The notes beneath the pieces were generated by a model that had not been told where the DNA came from, did not search any database, and saw nothing but the letters and a program-made list of their open reading frames with translations. Shown piece after piece: positions 25,575 through 32,558 of a stretch of DNA of 35,882 nucleotides (its first letter is position 1; every line of letters starts with the position of its first letter). Both the position numbers and the translations under genes were made by a program. The stretch is from Aalborgiella sp043740415 (GTDB taxonomy: Bacteria > Pseudomonadota > Gammaproteobacteria > Burkholderiales > Burkholderiaceae_C): positions 1-35,882 of the forward strand of contig JAYUCJ010000051.1 in assembly GCA_043740415.1 (NCBI GenBank). Direction: 5' to 3'.

Positions 25575-25787
25575 TTATGCAGCGGCTAACCAGTATCCCG
25601 CATTAAACGGGCTGCTCATACGCAACGCCAGCGGTGATACATCAACCAATTTATCGGTTGGCATTTTTTCACCCTCTTCGATCAAGTCGTCCAACACCTT
25701 CACGTCAGATGTCAGTCCCAAGGCCTCATTCGCCCGTTCTGCTTGGCTATTTTGCGCAGAACGGGCTACAGAAAAGAATAGAAGCAT
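25575..25787 (-). CDS. Possible small third gene of the ribonuclease-barstar operon
   Basis: An open frame of 70 codons from an ATG at 25787 (or 79 from a TTG at 25814) that overlaps the 3' end of the barstar gene in another frame. It stops 22 bp before the shared terminator. The product reads MLLFFSVARSAQNSQ, then an acidic stretch VKVLDDLIEEGEKMPTDKL, and ends NAGYWLAAA. I do not recognise it. Evidence for it is positional: the frame fills the space between barstar and the terminator. Against it are the lack of a clear ribosome binding site and its small size. It could instead be untranslated 3' sequence. Confidence 0.4.
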   Translation of the reverse strand: MLLFFSVARSAQNSQAERANEALGLTSDVKVLDDLIEEGEKMPTDKLVDVSPLALRMSSPFNAGYWLAAA

Positions 25788-26167
25788 CGGAATGGTATCT
25801 TCCGGTCCCCCCAATAATCTGCAGCGTCGCGAAAAATGTCCAGCAATTGTTCACGGGCTTCTTTGTCAAACTTAACGTTTGCAGGAATGTGCTCAAGCAC
25901 CACAATGAAACCTGGCTGGGGGCCAGATTTATGCAGTGGGTCTGTGATGCAATCGTACAAGGCGTCAAAATTTTTGCCAAAATGTGATGGCAGCGTAAAT
26001 TGTGCAGCAATCAAATCAAGAATATCTTGTTTCGATTGCGCATTGGCCAAGTTGGCATATAAAAAATGCTGGTTCAAATGTTGTGCGGCCAATTGCAAGT
26101 CATTCACGGTAAACGCGCGAATAGACTGAACAATGTTGGTTCTCACGGTACGAAGTGGCGTATCCAT
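25766..26167 (-). CDS. Barstar-family ribonuclease inhibitor
   Basis: A 133-residue protein with the barstar core: QDILDLIAAQFTLP, FGKNFDALYDCITD at about residues 63-76, then FIVVLEHIP and the ending PFRCFYSFL. Barstar folds block the active site of barnase-type ribonucleases in the cytoplasm. The gene upstream on the same strand, 88 bp away, encodes just such a ribonuclease, so this is probably its cognate immunity protein. The ATG at 26167 follows AGGAGCGAGG and is preferred over a TTG at 26212. The N-terminal 45 residues before the core are longer than in classical barstar. Confidence 0.85.
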   Translation of the reverse strand: MDTPLRTVRTNIVQSIRAFTVNDLQLAAQHLNQHFLYANLANAQSKQDILDLIAAQFTLPSHFGKNFDALYDCITDPLHKSGPQPGFIVVLEHIPANVKFDKEAREQLLDIFRDAADYWGDRKIPFRCFYSFL

Positions 26168-26255
26168 CCTCGCTCCTCTTTCTAAAGTCAAAAAATATTC
26201 CAAACCTTGCAATTTGGGGAAACTGGTCTAAATGTCTAAATCGTCTGCTAATGAA

Positions 26256-26708
26256 TTAGCGGACAATTTTCCGAAAACTCGAATAATGATCTTCCGTGTA
26301 ATAACAAGCGTCAGGTGATTGGACTTGCAACCCACCACAAACGATGCGTTTTGCACCACGATGACGCACACCAGGTGTTTTTACGGTGTATTCACGGTAA
26401 TAACCACGCTTGTTTTTTGGCAACTGTTGCTCACGGTTGCCAAAAACCACGCCATCTTTGTCGTTAGCAAATGGCCCACCTTGCAAAATCAACGCGTAAA
26501 CTTGCTGCCCTTGCCGTGGTAACTCAGTGACGGAGACTGCCGCCAGAGTTTCCTCTGACATAAAGCTTCTGCTCTGCGCCGTGCCGGTGGTTAAACCAGC
26601 TAAACCAAGAATAGCCAGCAAAAAACTCAGCTTCACCATGTGGTTGAAGCTGCTTTTTGCACCAGAAATGTAGTTTTGAACCCACTTTGACAGCATTTTC
26701 AGCATCAT
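26256..26708 (-). CDS. Secreted guanyl-specific ribonuclease (barnase/RNase Sa family)
   Basis: The protein has a hydrophobic export signal (KLSFLLAILGLAGLTTG) followed by a microbial ribonuclease domain. It aligns by eye with RNase Sa: ILQGGPFANDKDGVVFGNRE, REYTVKTPGVRHRGAKRIVCGG and YYTEDHYSSFRKI. The catalytic residues correspond to Glu106, Arg117, Arg121 and His141, so the enzyme should be active, cutting RNA after guanosine. Two cysteines (124, 135) could form a disulfide. Numbering uses the ATG pair at 26708; a start at 26639 (MVKLSF) would give a more compact signal peptide and cannot be excluded. With the barstar gene downstream it makes a ribonuclease-immunity pair, for competition or nutrient scavenging. 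Confidence 0.87.
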   Translation of the reverse strand: MMLKMLSKWVQNYISGAKSSFNHMVKLSFLLAILGLAGLTTGTAQSRSFMSEETLAAVSVTELPRQGQQVYALILQGGPFANDKDGVVFGNREQQLPKNKRGYYREYTVKTPGVRHRGAKRIVCGGLQVQSPDACYYTEDHYSSFRKIVR

Positions 26709-26755
26709 TCACACTCGATAGTCACATCAACTTACTAAAATCATCTCGTAATTCA

Positions 26756-26771
26756 TTCGGGTTTACCCGAA
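26756..26771. other. Short perfect hairpin in the ribonuclease upstream region
   Basis: TTCGGG and CCCGAA pair perfectly around TTTA, 48 bp upstream of the ribonuclease start. No T-run follows on either strand, so it is not a standard terminator. It might be an operator or an RNA hairpin in the 5' region. The rest of 26709-26955 shows no gene. Confidence 0.3.
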
Positions 26772-26911
26772 AGCATCCAAGCTCGATAGTGTCGTTGAAA
26801 TCAACTAAAAACGCAAGCGATCTATGCACATTAAAGTACCAGAAAGCGTTTTTATAACGCTAAATCTCTAAAATGTGTGAATTAGTTTCCACACCAATAG
26901 AGTGGGTATAG

Positions 26912-26934
26912 GCCAACTTTCGATGAAAATTGGC
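26912..26934 (-). terminator. Hairpin downstream of maeB, possible terminator
   Basis: On the minus strand GCCAATTTTC pairs with GAAAGTTGGC around a 3-nt loop, a 10-bp stem with one G-U pair, starting 22 bp after the maeB stop. The run after the stem is not U-rich, so it is at best an atypical terminator or an mRNA 3'-end stabiliser. Confidence 0.35.
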
Positions 26935-26955
26935 GGGGTTCAGGCTGTGATGGGC

Positions 26956-29298
26956 TTAAGCCACCCTGGCGGCGTTTGCATCTGCCACCGTCAGCGCTGT
27001 CATATTCACGATGCGGCGTACCGTCGTGCTTGCGGTCAAAATATGCACGGGTTTGTTCGCACCCAGCAACACAGGCCCAATTGCTATATTACCGCCAGCA
27101 GCAGTTTTAAGCAGGTTATAGGCGATATTTGCTGAATCAATGTTTGGGAACACCAGCAAATTCGCTTCACCGACCAACGCACTGTTTGGCATCACCGCTG
27201 CCCGCATGTGCTCATCCAGCGCCACGTCGCCATGCATTTCACCGTCCACTTTGAGCCAAGGCGCTTGAACGCGCAACAACTCCAAGGTTTTTCGCATTTT
27301 GACGGCTGTTGGCAAATTGCTGCTGCCAAAATTGGAATGGCTCAAGAGCGCCACGTTGGGCTTGAGACCAAATCGCAGCATTTCTTCAGCGGCCATCACG
27401 GTAATCTCGCACAACTCTTCAGGGGTTGGGTCGTAATTGACGTGGGTATCGACTAAAAATAACTGTCGATTTGGCAACATCAAGCCATTCATACACGCAT
27501 AAATTTGTACGTCTTGCGGCGTGCTCGGGCTGCCGCCAGCACGTTTGCCAATGACTTGATCAATGTATTGCAAGTGCAAGGCCGTTGTGCCCCAGGTACC
27601 GCAGATCAAGCCATCGACATCACCTTTATGCAGCAACATCGCCCCGATCAAGGTGAGGCGGCGGCGCATTTCGATTTTGGCCATCTGCACGGTCACGCCT
27701 TGGCGCTCGGTCATGCGATGGTAGGTTTGCCAAAAATCGCGGTAGCGGCTGTCTTGCTCGACGTTCACCACGTCGTAATCCAGTTCTTCTTTCAGGCGGA
27801 GGCCAAATTTTTCAATCCGCTGTGCAATGATGGCTGGGCGACCAATCAAGGTTGGGCGCGCAAGTCCTTCATCCACCACAATTTGGCAAGCACGTAGTAC
27901 GCGCTCTTCTTCACCTTCAGCGTAGGCAACACGCTTATTTTTAGCCGCTTTTGCCGCCATGAAAATCGGCTTCATAGTGGTGCCAGAGGCATACACAAAA
28001 GCTTGCAGTTTTTCAATGTAAGCCGCCATGTCTTTGATAGGACGCAGCGCAACACCAGAATCCGCAGCCGCTTGCGCCACTGCAGGCGCGATTTTCATCA
28101 TCAAACGCGGATCGAACGGCTTGGGAATCAAATACTCAGGGCCAAATGCCAATTGCTCACCCACATAGGCAGCCGCAACCACTTCGCTTTGCTCCGCTTG
28201 CGCCAATTCAGCAATAGCGTGAACGGCTGCAATTTCCATCTCAATGGTGATGGTTGACGCACCCGCGTCTAAGGCCCCACGGAAAATGTAAGGAAAGCAC
28301 AAGACGTTGTTAACTTGGTTCGGATAATCGCTACGGCCGGTTGCAATGACGGCATCGTCACGGACGGCTTTAACGTCTTCAGGCGTGATTTCTGGGTTGG
28401 GGTTTGCAAGTGCAAAAATGACCGGCTTCGCCGCCATGCTTTTGACCATATCTTGCTTCAGCACGCCACCCGCTGAAAGTCCCAAGAAAACGTCAGCGCC
28501 GACCATGACCTCAGCCAAGGTACGGTGCGGCGTTTTTTGCGCATAACCAATCTTGTCTTCGTCCATGAGTTCGGTGCGACCCTCATAAACCACACCCGCC
28601 AAATCGGTCACGAAAATATTTTCTTTTGGAATACCCAATTTGACCAGCAAACCCAAACAGGCCAAAGCAGCTGCACCCGCTCCAGAGGTCACCAACTTCA
28701 CCTTTTTAGGGTCTTTACCGACAACTTTCAAACCATTCAAGATGGCAGCGCCCACACAAATCGCAGTTCCATGCTGGTCGTCGTGAAAGACTGGGATTTT
28801 CATCCGCTCACGCAGTTTGCGTTCGACATAAAAACAGTCTGGCGCTTTGATGTCTTCAAGGTTGATACCGCCAAACGTCGGCTCTAGCGAGGCAATGATG
28901 TCCACCAGCTTATCCAGGTCATGTTTTTCGTCGATTTCAATGTCGAACACATCGATGCCGGCAAACTTTTTGAACAAAACGCCTTTACCCTCCATCACCG
29001 GCTTGGAAGCTAAAGGACCTATATCACCCAGACCCAATACAGCCGTGCCATTGGTGATCACGGCGACCAAATTTCCACGGGCCGTGTATTTAAAAGCGTT
29101 GTTGGGATCTTTGACGATTTCTTCGCAGGGAAACGCAACGCCTGGCGTATAGGCCAATGACAGGTCATGCTGGTTGACCATTTGCTTGGTAGAGGCAATG
29201 GCTATTTTTCCAGGAATCGGAAACTCATGGTATTCAAGTGCGGCACGGCGTAATTCAACGCGTTTTTGATCGCTGTTCATGGGTTCTGTGGGATGCAT
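26956..29298 (-). CDS. maeB: NADP-dependent malic enzyme MaeB with phosphotransacetylase-like domain
   Basis: The cytoplasmic enzyme oxidatively decarboxylates malate to pyruvate with NADP. The malic-enzyme part (about 20-430) shows HDLSLAYTPGVAFPCEEI, VFHDDQHGTAICVGAAILNG and VTSGAGAAALACLGLL for nucleotide binding. The C-terminal 330 residues are a phosphotransacetylase-like domain with EGEEERVLRACQIVVDEG and LSHSNFGSSN; in characterised MaeB proteins it binds acetyl-CoA and regulates rather than catalyses. Length of 780 is usual for the two-domain form. The ATG follows ACGGAG at a good distance. A tandem GACTCAG repeat lies about 30-46 bp upstream of the start. It sits 131 bp downstream of the metH fragment gene on the same strand and is probably separately transcribed. 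Confidence 0.95.
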   Translation of the reverse strand: MHPTEPMNSDQKRVELRRAALEYHEFPIPGKIAIASTKQMVNQHDLSLAYTPGVAFPCEEIVKDPNNAFKYTARGNLVAVITNGTAVLGLGDIGPLASKPVMEGKGVLFKKFAGIDVFDIEIDEKHDLDKLVDIIASLEPTFGGINLEDIKAPDCFYVERKLRERMKIPVFHDDQHGTAICVGAAILNGLKVVGKDPKKVKLVTSGAGAAALACLGLLVKLGIPKENIFVTDLAGVVYEGRTELMDEDKIGYAQKTPHRTLAEVMVGADVFLGLSAGGVLKQDMVKSMAAKPVIFALANPNPEITPEDVKAVRDDAVIATGRSDYPNQVNNVLCFPYIFRGALDAGASTITIEMEIAAVHAIAELAQAEQSEVVAAAYVGEQLAFGPEYLIPKPFDPRLMMKIAPAVAQAAADSGVALRPIKDMAAYIEKLQAFVYASGTTMKPIFMAAKAAKNKRVAYAEGEEERVLRACQIVVDEGLARPTLIGRPAIIAQRIEKFGLRLKEELDYDVVNVEQDSRYRDFWQTYHRMTERQGVTVQMAKIEMRRRLTLIGAMLLHKGDVDGLICGTWGTTALHLQYIDQVIGKRAGGSPSTPQDVQIYACMNGLMLPNRQLFLVDTHVNYDPTPEELCEITVMAAEEMLRFGLKPNVALLSHSNFGSSNLPTAVKMRKTLELLRVQAPWLKVDGEMHGDVALDEHMRAAVMPNSALVGEANLLVFPNIDSANIAYNLLKTAAGGNIAIGPVLLGANKPVHILTASTTVRRIVNMTALTVADANAARVA

Positions 29299-29326
29299 CT
29301 TCGGTCTCCGTTGTAGCTCTGCCTAT

Positions 29327-29344
29327 GACTCAGAATTGACTCAG
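29327..29344. promoter_or_regulatory. Tandem GACTCAG direct repeat upstream of maeB
   Basis: GACTCAG occurs at 29327-29333 and again at 29338-29344, 11 bp apart start to start, which is one helical turn. It lies in the 131-bp spacer between metH and maeB, near the expected 5' leader of maeB. The spacing suggests a regulator binding one face of the DNA. A TAGAAT further upstream could be a -10, but no -35 is convincing. Confidence 0.35.
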
Positions 29345-29429
29345 CGAGTAGCGAATTAAAAAATTAGTGAGCTTATTCTAACGCCAAGCTTACAGGCATA
29401 AACTTATTACCAAACATGCTAAATCACGT

Positions 29430-30467
29430 TTAAACATGAAAATTGACTGTGGTCAATTTACGAATCGGTGAGCTTTGAACCGCCAGCTCAATCGCGTGAA
29501 TATGCTCAGGCGTCGTGCCACAGCAACCGCCCACAATATTGACCAAGCCTTCTTCAGCAAACTCACGCACCAAGCGTGATGTGACGTCGGGCGTTTCATC
29601 AAAGCCGGTATCGCTCATGGGGTTGGGCAAACCCGCATTGGGGTAGCAGCTGATATATGTATCTGTCGCCGTCCGGTGCAGCTCTTGCACGTAAGGCCGC
29701 ATCAAAGCAGCGCCCAATGCGCAGTTCAAACCCACCGCCAACGGCCTGGCGTGCCGCACGCTGTGCCAAAAAGCGGTGACCGTTTGGCCACTCAAAATCC
29801 GTCCCGAAGCATCTGTCACCGTGCCACTGATGATCAAGGGTAGTCGTTCACCCGAGTTTTCAAAATACTCATCAATCGCAAACAATGCCGCTTTGGCGTT
29901 GAGTGTGTCAAAAATAGTTTCAACCAATAGCACATCGCTACCGCCTTCAACCAGAGTCTCTACTTGCTCATAATAAGCAGCCCGCAAGGCCTCAAAGGTC
30001 ACATTTCTGGCACCTGGGTCGTTGACATCAGGACTGATACTGGCGGTTTTAGGTGTGGGGCCAAGTGCGCCGGCCACAAAACGCGGGCGATCTACCGTCG
30101 AATACTTGTCGCAAGCTGCGCGCGCCAGTTTTGCGGATTCAAGGTTCATTTCACGCGCCAAATGCGCCATGTCGTAATCGTCTTGCGCGATGGTGGTTGC
30201 ACCAAAGGTGTTGGTTTCAATCAAATCCGCACCAGCGGCAAGATATTTCTCGTGAATATCGCTGATGACATCTGGACGAGTTAATGACAACAACTCGTTG
30301 TTACCCTTGATATCTTTGTGAAAATCAGCAAATCTTTCGCCCCGGTACTGCGCTTCGTTCAGTTTGAAGCGCTGAATCATGGTGCCCATCGCGCCATCCA
30401 AAATAACGATGCGTTTGGCTAAGATCTCTGGCAACTGCTGGCCACGGGTGTAACTAATTGGTTTCAT
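29430..30467 (-). CDS. metH: Homocysteine-binding domain of cobalamin-dependent methionine synthase (split MetH, N-terminal half)
   Basis: The protein covers only the first domain of MetH, the zinc-dependent homocysteine methyltransferase barrel. It starts with ILDGAMGTMIQRFKL and contains LIETNTFGATTIAQDDYDM and ISGTVTDASGRILSGQT. The zinc-binding cysteines are in GLNCALGA and GGCCGTTPEHI. At about 345 residues it ends where full-length MetH (over 1200 residues) would continue into the pterin and cobalamin domains. This split is normal in many Burkholderiales, where a second gene encodes the rest. That second gene is not adjacent here: maeB follows. I prefer the ATG at 30467, preceded by GGAT, over a GTG at 30485. 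Confidence 0.88.
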   Translation of the reverse strand: MKPISYTRGQQLPEILAKRIVILDGAMGTMIQRFKLNEAQYRGERFADFHKDIKGNNELLSLTRPDVISDIHEKYLAAGADLIETNTFGATTIAQDDYDMAHLAREMNLESAKLARAACDKYSTVDRPRFVAGALGPTPKTASISPDVNDPGARNVTFEALRAAYYEQVETLVEGGSDVLLVETIFDTLNAKAALFAIDEYFENSGERLPLIISGTVTDASGRILSGQTVTAFWHSVRHARPLAVGLNCALGAALMRPYVQELHRTATDTYISCYPNAGLPNPMSDTGFDETPDVTSRLVREFAEEGLVNIVGGCCGTTPEHIHAIELAVQSSPIRKLTTVNFHV

Positions 30468-30552
30468 AAAATATCCGTATAACACTCTATTGTAGAAAGA
30501 CTTCTAGCCGAACTTTAAACGGACTAAAAACTAGCGACAATAAGAACTGTAT

Positions 30553-30561
30553 TTATCCACA
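30553..30561 (+). promoter_or_regulatory. Perfect DnaA-box sequence between metH and recQ
   Basis: TTATCCACA, the consensus DnaA-binding nonamer, occurs once in the 137-bp divergent spacer, 44 bp upstream of the recQ start. No second box or AT-rich unwinding element accompanies it, so it is not an origin. It could make recQ or metH expression respond to DnaA, or be a chance match. Confidence 0.4.
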
Positions 30562-30604
30562 GATCCCATAAACTTTCGCTAAATCTTCGTTTTTAGCGCC
30601 CTGA

Positions 30605-32473
30605 ATGCCCATTTTGCACCGCGAACTGCTACTCGACATCTTTGGCTACACCGAATTCAGAGGGCCACAAGAAGCCATCATTGACCATGTCAGCGCAGGC
30701 GGTGATGCGCTGGTCTTGATGCCTACGGGTGGCGGAAAATCCTTGTGCTACCAAATTCCCGCGCTTGCACGTCAACAAGCCGGTCACGGCGTGACGATTG
30801 TGATTTCGCCGCTGATTGCACTCATGCACGACCAAGTGGGCGCGTTGTTAGAAGCGGGCGTTGATGCTGCCTACCTCAACTCCAGCTTGACCGCAGAAGC
30901 CAGCAACGCGCTGGAGAAACGCTTGCTCAGTGGCAGCATCACCATGCTCTACGCAGCCCCAGAGCGCGTGACCAACCCACGGTTTTTGGCGCAACTTGAT
31001 TCGCTTTACGAACGCGGTCTGCTGAGCCTGTTTGCCATCGACGAAGCCCACTGCGTGAGCCAATGGGGGCATGATTTCAGGCCCGAATACCGCGCTTTGA
31101 CCGTGTTGCACGAGCGCTTCGCCAGCGTGCCGCGCGTGGCACTCACCGCAACCGCCGACGAGCTGACGCGTGAAGACATGATCGAGCGCCTGCAGCTGCA
31201 AGAAGCCGCCAAGTTCGTCAGCAGCTTTGACCGCCCCAATATTCGTTACCGCTTGGTCGAGAAAAAAGACCCAACGCAACAATTGTTGCGCTTTATCCGC
31301 AACGAACACGCAGGCGATGCCGGTATCGTCTACTGCCAATCACGCAAAAAAGTAGAAGACATTGCGCATACACTGAGTGACGAGGGCATACCCGCTTTGC
31401 CCTACCACGCAGGCTTAGACGCTGGCGTGCGACAAAGCAACCAAGACCGGTTTTTGCGCGAAGACGGCTTGGTGATGGTCGCAACAATAGCCTTTGGCAT
31501 GGGTATCGACAAGCCCGACGTGCGCTTTGTCGCGCACTTGGACATGCCCAAAAACATTGAAGCCTACTACCAAGAAACAGGTCGTGCAGGCCGCGATGGC
31601 GCACCTGCCAATGCGTGGATGAGCTACGGCTTGCAAGATGTGGTGAACCAGCGCCGCATGATCGATGAAAGCCCCGCTGGCGAGGACTTCAAAAGCATCA
31701 TGCGCGGCAAGTTGGATGCCTTGCTGACTTTGGCCGAAAACACCGATTGCCGACGTGGCCGTTTGCTGTCGTATTTTGGCGAAGCGCTGACCTTGAATTC
31801 AGACGGACGCTACATTTGTGGCAACTGCGACAACTGTTTAAATCCGCCCAATTTGTGGGACGGCACAGACGCGGCCCGCAAACTGCTCAGCACCATCTAC
31901 CGCGTGCAGCAGCACAGCGGTATCAGCTTTGGTGCGGGTCACATCATGGACATTTTGCGGGGTAAGAAGACTGAAAAAGTGACGCAATTTGGGCATGAAG
32001 CTATCAGCACCTTCGGCATAGGCGCGACCTTGAGCGAAACGCAACTGCGCAGTGTGCTGCGGCAGCTGATTGCGAATGGCGCGCTGAACATCAACGCTGC
32101 CGCGTTCAACACCTTGCAACTCAATGCAGCGTCACGCGAGGTGCTCAAAGGCGAAACCAAAGTGATGTTGCGCGAATCTGAACCCGCCAGCAGCCGAGGC
32201 AGCAAAGCCAAGCGCAGCGCAACATCAGCGGCTAAACATTCAAATGCGTCGCTAGATGCTTCGGGAGAACAACGTTTTGCATCGCTCAAAGCTTGGCGCG
32301 CCGAAGTCGCGCGCGAACACAACTTACCCGCCTACGTCATCTTCCACGATGCGACCTTGATAGCGATTGCCCAGCGCGACCCACAGCAACTGAGCGATCT
32401 AGACGGCATCAGCGGCATAGGCGCGAAAAAACTCCTTGCCTATGGCGAAGAGGTGCTTCGTGCAATTAAATAG
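30605..32473 (+). CDS. recQ: ATP-dependent DNA helicase RecQ
   Basis: A 3'-5' helicase of the RecQ family used in recombination and fork repair. Walker A is MPTGGGKSLCYQIP at residues 39-52, and the helicase box is IDEAHCVSQWGHDFRPEYR. The second RecA domain ends with IAFGMGIDKPDVRFV and YYQETGRAGRDG. Next come the zinc-binding CRRGRLL...CGNCDNC cluster and the winged helix. An HRDC domain occupies about 545-622 (FHDATLIAIAQRDP, LDGISGIGAKK). At 622 residues it has the full E. coli-type domain set, with a low-complexity Ser/Ala/Lys linker near 520-545. No strong ribosome binding site precedes the ATG. Copy 4 of the 45-bp repeat follows the stop. Confidence 0.95.
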   Translation: MPILHRELLLDIFGYTEFRGPQEAIIDHVSAGGDALVLMPTGGGKSLCYQIPALARQQAGHGVTIVISPLIALMHDQVGALLEAGVDAAYLNSSLTAEASNALEKRLLSGSITMLYAAPERVTNPRFLAQLDSLYERGLLSLFAIDEAHCVSQWGHDFRPEYRALTVLHERFASVPRVALTATADELTREDMIERLQLQEAAKFVSSFDRPNIRYRLVEKKDPTQQLLRFIRNEHAGDAGIVYCQSRKKVEDIAHTLSDEGIPALPYHAGLDAGVRQSNQDRFLREDGLVMVATIAFGMGIDKPDVRFVAHLDMPKNIEAYYQETGRAGRDGAPANAWMSYGLQDVVNQRRMIDESPAGEDFKSIMRGKLDALLTLAENTDCRRGRLLSYFGEALTLNSDGRYICGNCDNCLNPPNLWDGTDAARKLLSTIYRVQQHSGISFGAGHIMDILRGKKTEKVTQFGHEAISTFGIGATLSETQLRSVLRQLIANGALNINAAAFNTLQLNAASREVLKGETKVMLRESEPASSRGSKAKRSATSAAKHSNASLDASGEQRFASLKAWRAEVAREHNLPAYVIFHDATLIAIAQRDPQQLSDLDGISGIGAKKLLAYGEEVLRAIK

Positions 32474-32483
32474 TCAGGTTAAT

Positions 32484-32528
32484 TTGCTATTTATTTTATA
32501 GCAAATTAGGCAACAAATACGCCGGCTA
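32484..32528 (+). repeat. 45-bp intergenic hairpin repeat, copy 4
   Basis: Arms GCTAT and ATAGC with a 7-nt loop, then AATTAGGCAACAAATACGCC and GGCTA. It lies between the convergent recQ and AAA+ ATPase genes, 10 bp after the recQ stop. There is no other terminator candidate between the two genes. Confidence 0.88.
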
Positions 32529-32558
32529 GATGCCAATTTTAAGGGTTACTTCTTGAAA

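Noticed and set aside
26902..27135. Plus-strand open frame of 77 codons over the maeB 3' end
   Set aside because: It mostly overlaps the conserved C-terminus of MaeB in antisense and has no domain or ribosome binding site.
30553..30561. Replication origin around the DnaA box
   Set aside because: Only one box is present, with no AT-rich unwinding region and no dnaA, dnaN, parA or gidA nearby.
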